A stretch of DNA of 16,642 nucleotides, from the NCBI GenBank assembly GCA_020851015.1, contig JADZDN010000124.1, positions 1 through 16,642 on the forward strand, read 5' to 3'. The notes beneath the pieces are model-generated. The model made no database searches. It saw only the letters and a list, made by a program, of their open reading frames with translations, and was not told where the DNA came from. The stretch comes from Alphaproteobacteria bacterium. GTDB lineage: Bacteria > Pseudomonadota > Alphaproteobacteria > JAEULC01. Positions 12,712 to 16,642 of this stretch are shown in pieces. Position 1 is the stretch's first letter; each line of letters begins with the position of its first letter. The position numbers and the translations under genes are program-made.

Positions 12712-13410
12712 ATGGCTGGCGGCATGACGGATCTGGTCCTTGCGGTGCTTGCCTTCGTCGGCGGGCATGTGCTGTTCGCCGGCACGCCGCTGCGCGCGAC
12801 CATGGTGGATCTGGTGGGTGGGGAGGCGCGGTTCCGCGGGGTCTTCTCGCTCTTTTCGGCGGTGACGCTGATCTGGGTGATCCTGGCTTATGCCCATGCG
12901 CCCTTCTATCCGCTGTGGCCCGATCTGCGCTGGACGCGATGGATTCCCGTGGTGGCGATGCCCTTCGCCTGCATCCTGCTGGTGGCCGGCCTGTCGACGC
13001 CCAACGCGACCGCGGTCGGCGGCGAGCGCGCCGCGGAACTCAACGACCCGGTCCCGGGCATCATGAAGCTCACGCGCCATCCCTTCCTGTGGGGCGTGGC
13101 GCTGTGGGCCGTCGCGCACGCCCTCGCCAACGGCGACATGGCGAGCCTCACCCTGTTCGGCGGCATGGCGATCCTGGCGCTGGGCGGCATGCCCTCGCTC
13201 GACGCCAAGACGGCGCGCCGTCTGGGCGCCGCCTGGGGGCCGATCGCGATGCGCAGCTCGCTGGTTCCCTTCGTCGCGATCCTCAGCGGGCGCACCAGCC
13301 TGCGGCCGGGCGAGATCGGCTGGGGCCGCATCGCCGGCGGGATCGCGCTCTACGCGCTGCTGGCCGTGGCGCATCCCTGGATCGCCGGCAAGCCGATCTT
13401 TCCCTTGTAG
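12712..13410 (+). CDS. NnrU-family membrane protein
   Basis: 232 residues from ATG 12712; ATG 12724 is equally possible and would remove four residues. About six hydrophobic helices cover almost the whole protein. The motif MKLTRHPFLWGVALWAVAHA, then LANGD, is typical of the NnrU / plant zeta-carotene isomerase group, in which the histidines are thought to hold heme. NnrU was named from denitrification clusters, where it is linked to nitrite/nitric oxide reductase function. No denitrification gene is in this window, and many bacteria carry the family elsewhere, so the role here is open. It lies 53 bp after folD, past a small GGCG-AAAAA-CGCC stem, and 21 bp before the HIT gene. Confidence 0.88.
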   Translation: MAGGMTDLVLAVLAFVGGHVLFAGTPLRATMVDLVGGEARFRGVFSLFSAVTLIWVILAYAHAPFYPLWPDLRWTRWIPVVAMPFACILLVAGLSTPNATAVGGERAAELNDPVPGIMKLTRHPFLWGVALWAVAHALANGDMASLTLFGGMAILALGGMPSLDAKTARRLGAAWGPIAMRSSLVPFVAILSGRTSLRPGEIGWGRIAGGIALYALLAVAHPWIAGKPIFPL

Positions 13411-13431
13411 GACAGAAGGAGCCCATCGCCC

Positions 13432-13851
13432 GTGAGTGCCGACCCCAACTGCATCTTCTGCAAGATCGTCGCCGGCGCGATTCCGTGCTTCAAGCTCCAC
13501 GAGGACGACGAGACGATCGCCTTCATGGACATCAATCCGGGCAATGACGGCCACGCGCTGGCGATTCCCAAGGCGCATCATCCCGACCTCTTCGGCCTGC
13601 CGCCGGATCGGCTCGCGGCCGTGGCGCGCACCGCGCAGCGCGTGGCGATCGCCGTGCAGAAGGCGCTGAAGCCCGACGGCATCAACCTGGTGCAGGCGAA
13701 CGGCAAGGGCGCCGAGCAGTCGGTGCTCCATTTCCACCTGCACGTGCTGCCGCGCCGCATCGGCGACGAGCTGAAGCTCAACTGGGGCCACCGCGCGGGC
13801 GACATGGCGCGGATCAAGGCCAACTTCGAGAAGATCAAGGCGGCGATGTAG
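13432..13851 (+). CDS. HIT-family (histidine triad) nucleotide-binding hydrolase
   Basis: 139 residues, HinT/FHIT-like. The catalytic triad LHFHLHVLPR (H100, H102, H104) and the N-terminal CIFCKI pair, which with later histidines can bind zinc, are both present. DGINLVQANGKGAEQSVLH is the usual approach to the triad. Such proteins hydrolyse nucleoside phosphoramidates or dinucleotides in the cytoplasm. The start is GTG 13432 with AAGGAG at 13416-13421, ten bases away, which is a little long. It lies 21 bp after the NnrU gene and probably shares its transcript. Confidence 0.95.
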   Translation: MSADPNCIFCKIVAGAIPCFKLHEDDETIAFMDINPGNDGHALAIPKAHHPDLFGLPPDRLAAVARTAQRVAIAVQKALKPDGINLVQANGKGAEQSVLHFHLHVLPRRIGDELKLNWGHRAGDMARIKANFEKIKAAM

Positions 13852-13890
13852 CGCGGGATCGGTGCCCGCAAGGTATGCGGTATTGACCAG

Positions 13891-15024
13891 ATGACAAGCG
13901 ACGACAAGCCGGCGGCGTTGATCGAGGCAATCTACGGCGCGGCGCTGGAGCCGGCGTCCTGGCCGAGCGTGCTGAACGCGATCATCGAGCATCTCGACGC
14001 AGCGTCCGCGAGCCTCGGCGTCTTGGATTCCGAGCGCAAGTTCGCGTTCGTCTGCCGCGGGGGCATCCTGGGCGAGCCGGAAATGGTGGCGCGCTATCGC
14101 GATCACTACGGCCGGTTCGATCCCTGGCCGGACGAGATCGCGCGCCGCGGCGTCGGCCAGGTGTCGCTGACCAGCAGGGTCTACGATCCGGACTTCATGC
14201 GGCACTCGCCGTTCGTCAGCGAGTATTTCGTGCCGGCTGGGCTGGTCGACAGCATGGCCACCGCGCTGCTGCACGACCAGAATTTCGCGCTGCTGGCGGT
14301 CCAGCGCGCGGCGCGGCGCGGAACCTTCATCGATCGCGATATCGGGCGGTTCGGCGCGATCGCGCCGCACGTCGCCGCCGCGATCCGGCTGCAGCGCGGC
14401 CTCGCCGGCTCGCTGAAGGGTGGCGGTATCGCCGATCTTCTGCTCGACCGTCTGGCGGTGGGCGTGATCGCGGTCGGGCGCGCGGGCGACGTCGTCTATT
14501 CCAATGCCGCGGCCAACGCGATCCTCGCGCGCGGCGACGGGCTGAAACTCGACCGTCGCGCGCTGGTGTCGCTGGACCACCAGGCGAACGCACGCCTCGT
14601 CCGGCTCTTGGCCGAGGTGCTGGCGCCGGATCCGGGGCCCGGCGGCATCGTGCACGGGCGCCGCGCCGGCGACGGCGCCGGTTACGCCATGCTGGTGGCG
14701 CCGCTGCGCCGCGACGTCGCCGGGGGGCAGTTCCCCTGGCCCTATCGCGGCGCCCTGGTGCTGGTCCGCGACGAAGCGTCGGCCCCGAAGGCGCTGTCCG
14801 GCATGTTGCGTAGCCTCTACGGGCTGACGATCGAACAGGCACGCTTGCTGGAATCGCTGCTCGACGGCGTCTCGCTGCTGCAGCACGCCGAGCAGGCGGG
14901 CGTGCGGCCCAGCACCGCTCGCTTCCACCTGCGGCACGTTCTCCGCAAGACCGGCACGACGAGCCAAAGCCAGCTCATGCGCAAGGTCGTGGGCGACTTG
15001 GCCGGACTGCCGCTCCTGCGCTGA
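13891..15024 (+). CDS. LuxR-type HTH transcriptional regulator with N-terminal sensory region
   Basis: 377 residues. The last 69 form a LuxR/GerE-like helix-turn-helix: LYGLTIEQARLLESLLDGVS, then the recognition part AEQAGVRPSTARFHLRHVLR, then KTGTTSQSQLMRKVV. Residues about 180-300 look like a PAS fold (LLDRLAVGVIAVGRAGDVVY, then SNAAANAIL). The first 170 are an alpha-helical region of the kind found in many rhizobial LuxR-family solo regulators (YGAALEPASWPSVLNAI). No receiver Asp or autoinducer-binding motif was recognised, so the signal is unknown. The ribosome-binding site before ATG 13891 is poor. It sits between the HIT gene and the PEP-CTERM gene, and could control either, but the PEP-CTERM gene has its own sigma-54 promoter. 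Confidence 0.85.
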   Translation: MTSDDKPAALIEAIYGAALEPASWPSVLNAIIEHLDAASASLGVLDSERKFAFVCRGGILGEPEMVARYRDHYGRFDPWPDEIARRGVGQVSLTSRVYDPDFMRHSPFVSEYFVPAGLVDSMATALLHDQNFALLAVQRAARRGTFIDRDIGRFGAIAPHVAAAIRLQRGLAGSLKGGGIADLLLDRLAVGVIAVGRAGDVVYSNAAANAILARGDGLKLDRRALVSLDHQANARLVRLLAEVLAPDPGPGGIVHGRRAGDGAGYAMLVAPLRRDVAGGQFPWPYRGALVLVRDEASAPKALSGMLRSLYGLTIEQARLLESLLDGVSLLQHAEQAGVRPSTARFHLRHVLRKTGTTSQSQLMRKVVGDLAGLPLLR

Positions 15025-15303
15025 CTCCAACTGGCGAGCATCCCACGGCGGGGCGGGTTAAGAACGCGCTTCGCGCACTAGCCATTTGAATAGGGAAGGG
15101 CCGGCCGCCACGGCTACTGCTGTCAAACGGCGGCGCATGCCTGTCGGCAGGCTTGACGATCGGGCTCGCGCGCCCAGCCGTCGCCGCATCGGTTTCCGCG
15201 ATTTCGAGCCGTGGCATAGGGGTTGCACTTTTCCGCACGGGTTCCGATGCGTGTCCGCGCCGGCGGGACGGCACGGCAGGCGCATCATGTGATGGGGAAT
15301 TTA
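15025..15303 (+). other. Upstream region of the PEP-CTERM gene
   Basis: 279 bp without a gene. It contains a GCCTG-TCGG-CAGGC stem at 15139-15152, the sigma-54 promoter at 15212-15227 (separate entry), and a GGGGAA site at 15294-15299. The stem lies about 60 bp upstream of the promoter, at a distance usual for enhancer-binding proteins, but whether it is such a site is unproven. Confidence 0.5.
15212..15227 (+). promoter_or_regulatory. Sigma-54 (-24/-12) promoter of the PEP-CTERM gene
   Basis: TGGCATAGGGGTTGCA fits TGGCACG-N4-TTGCA with exact spacing and both invariant dinucleotides (GG 15213-15214, GC 15225-15226). Transcription would start near 15238, leaving about 65 bases of leader before ATG 15304. 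PEP-CTERM genes linked to exosortase systems are known to be driven by sigma-54 with the PrsK/PrsR pair, which supports the call. Confidence 0.65.
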
Positions 15304-16215
15304 ATGCGTGAGTTGAAAGCGGTTACATCCGTCCTGGTCTGTCTGGCCGTGATACCGGCGGCGCGCGCCGATGTCCTGTTCATCGGCGGGCCCAGCGATC
15401 TGGCCGCGCAGTACTATCTCAGCCAGACCTACGGCGAGATCAAGGACAACAACTTCAACAACCTGCAGTCCAACGGCGTCATCCAGAATTCCGGTACGCG
15501 GATCGGACCCTCGACCCAGGCCTTCACGCTCAGCCAGAGCGGCAGCACGATGACCGCCAACACCTTCGCCGCGTCGGATGCGTTCGGCCAGGTGAAGGCG
15601 TCGGCGAGCGCGCAGATCACCAATGCGTCGAGCAATCTTGGCTACACCTCGATCGGCTCGTACGGTGAGCGCACGCAGGCGCAGTTCAATTCCGCGCAGA
15701 CCCCCGGGCGGGTGGACTTCACCTTCACGGTCAGCGGGACGAGCTCGGCACCGTTCGGCACGACCGTGACGCGGCTGGACTTCCTCGCCGACGGGTCGTC
15801 GAGCGGCTCGTTCTTCGACGTGTTCGGCGGCTCGGCGCTGCACGCGACCGGACCGGGCACTTACACCTTCACCTATCTCGGTTCGACCGCCACCCCGCTG
15901 GACATCATGTTCTATGCCGCGGCCGGCGTGCTGGTCGGCAGCCCCGACTATCCCGACGCGCCCAACGGCGCGAACTTCACCTCCTTCGCCGATTTCAGCA
16001 ACACGTTCGATCTGACCAGCATCCAGCTCTATACCGGCAGCAACGTCCTGATCACCGACTGGACGCTGACCGACCTGGCGACCAACCAGACGGTGTTCGA
16101 CCAGAACGGCCGCGTCGAAACCGTGCCGGAGCCGGGCAGCCTGGCGCTGCTGGCGCTCGGCGGGCTGGGGCTGGGCTTGGGTGCGTTTGGGCGCCGGCGG
16201 CGCCCGAAGCGCTAG
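15304..16215 (+). CDS. PEP-CTERM sorting-domain secreted protein
   Basis: 303 residues. Signal peptide MRELKAVTSVLVCLAVIPA is followed by an ARA|DV cleavage near residue 22. The body is rich in Ser, Thr, Asn and Gly with little Cys, as in exported surface proteins of this class. The C-terminus is a PEP-CTERM anchor: VPEPGSLALLALGGLGLGLG followed by AFGRRRRPKR, i.e. PEP at 275-277, a short membrane helix and an arginine tail. Exosortase cuts such tails and releases the protein to the outer surface or matrix, often tied to exopolysaccharide. ATG 15304 has GGGGAA at 15294-15299; an in-frame ATG at 15292 is the alternative. Starts further up would fall before the predicted transcript start. Its role beyond export is unknown. 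The stop overlaps that of the convergent peptidase. Confidence 0.9.
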   Translation: MRELKAVTSVLVCLAVIPAARADVLFIGGPSDLAAQYYLSQTYGEIKDNNFNNLQSNGVIQNSGTRIGPSTQAFTLSQSGSTMTANTFAASDAFGQVKASASAQITNASSNLGYTSIGSYGERTQAQFNSAQTPGRVDFTFTVSGTSSAPFGTTVTRLDFLADGSSSGSFFDVFGGSALHATGPGTYTFTYLGSTATPLDIMFYAAAGVLVGSPDYPDAPNGANFTSFADFSNTFDLTSIQLYTGSNVLITDWTLTDLATNQTVFDQNGRVETVPEPGSLALLALGGLGLGLGAFGRRRRPKR

Positions 16216-16642
16216 CGGGAGGTTCGCGACGGGGCGTGCCGGCGCATCGCGTCCCGCAGAAGGTCGAGCGGCAGCGCGTGCACGATGCGGCCCTGGCGGC
16301 CGGTGGTGGTCTCGGCGGCGGTCATCGCGTTGAGGATCGCCTCCTCGGTCGCCTCGGCGGCGGCCTGGAACAGCGGCGTGATCTGATCGGGCGCGATCAT
16401 CCTGACATCCGCGATGGGCTTGCCCAGCGCCACGCGGTTGGAGGTCGAGAAGGCCAGGAAGATGTCGCCGCTGCTGTTGGCGCCGATGCCGCCCACCCAG
16501 GCGAGACCGACCGTGGCGCGCCGCGCCAGGCGCTGGCACTGGATCGGCAGCAGCGGCGCATCGGTCGCGAGGATCACGATGATCGAGCCGCCCGCGGGGT
16601 TCGGCAGGTCGCGGTGCGACGGCACCACGTCCTTGCCGATCG
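16212..16642 (-). CDS. P1/DmpA-family peptidase (L-aminopeptidase/D-esterase), C-terminal part
   Basis: The frame runs off the right edge; about 142 codons are visible and the start is outside. GGSIIVILATDAPLLPIQCQ followed by RLARRATVGLA holds the serine that in DmpA-type Ntn hydrolases becomes the nucleophile after self-cleavage of the chain just before it (the GGS here). The downstream GGIGANSSGDIFLAFSTSNR also matches the family. The end, EEAILNAMTAAETTTGRQGR, is the usual last helix with a catalytic-region Asn. These enzymes release N-terminal amino acids from small peptides or amides; S58 family members include beta-peptidases. TAG on this strand (16214-16212) overlaps the PEP-CTERM stop within a CTAG. 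Confidence 0.93.
   Translation of the reverse strand, partial: IGKDVVPSHRDLPNPAGGSIIVILATDAPLLPIQCQRLARRATVGLAWVGGIGANSSGDIFLAFSTSNRVALGKPIADVRMIAPDQITPLFQAAAEATEEAILNAMTAAETTTGRQGRIVHALPLDLLRDAMRRHAPSRTSR

Noticed and set aside
13853..13869. GCGGG/CCCGC stem after the HIT gene as a terminator
   Set aside because: Five base pairs with no T-run is expected by chance in such GC-rich DNA.
12655..15030. 791-codon open frame on the minus strand
   Set aside because: It is antisense to the NnrU, HIT and LuxR-type genes, which have clear motifs. Its protein is a low-complexity Arg/Ala/His mix typical of the complement of GC-rich coding DNA.
1..16642. CRISPR array or defence island
   Set aside because: No regularly spaced direct repeats and no cas, restriction or toxin-antitoxin genes were seen.

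Overview
The window is high-GC DNA from a Gram-negative bacterium, most likely an alphaproteobacterium. The evidence is the codon bias, the YggT / DUF167 / folD gene order, a PEP-CTERM secreted protein, and many GTG/TTG starts and ATGA overlaps. The exact lineage cannot be read from the sequence; a Rhodospirillales- or Reyranella-like organism is a guess.

Left edge (1-760). Two broken IS5-family transposase pieces lie here: a C-terminal tail, then a separate C-terminal half with the Y(2)R(3)E(6)K signature. They are followed by a gene-free stretch carrying the first of several ATTGTATACAAT-like palindromes.

Accessory metabolic and transport cluster (762-9534). It holds, in order: a DAO-family FAD oxidoreductase; a convergent RidA-family imine deaminase; a remnant of a short-chain dehydrogenase; a homologue of dipicolinate synthase subunit A without its partner subunit; a convergent GntR/FadR-type regulator; two tandem paralogous periplasmic solute-binding proteins; an ABC ATPase; and a fused two-domain ABC permease. 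A decayed, frameshifted second RidA follows the permease. All four promoter regions of the cluster carry sites that resemble ATTGTATACAAT, the sort of palindrome FadR-type regulators bind, so the cluster looks like one locally controlled regulon. My reading is that it imports a small nitrogen-containing acid, oxidises it to an imine, and handles that imine by RidA plus a Rossmann dehydrogenase. The substrate is unknown.

Transition zone (9535-11171). It contains the RidA pseudogene, an unrecognised TPR-like protein, a 460-bp stretch with no secure gene, and a tRNA-Ala(CGC) on the minus strand with a near-consensus promoter. The 3' end of the tRNA faces the accessory cluster, which is the geometry of a tRNA-anchored island. 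No integrase or att repeat is visible.

Core-like region (11172-16642). YggT, DUF167 and folD are tightly packed; NnrU-like, HIT and LuxR-type regulator genes follow. Next comes a PEP-CTERM secreted protein behind a well-matched sigma-54 (-24/-12) promoter. Its stop codon overlaps that of a convergent DmpA/P1-type peptidase, which runs off the right end.
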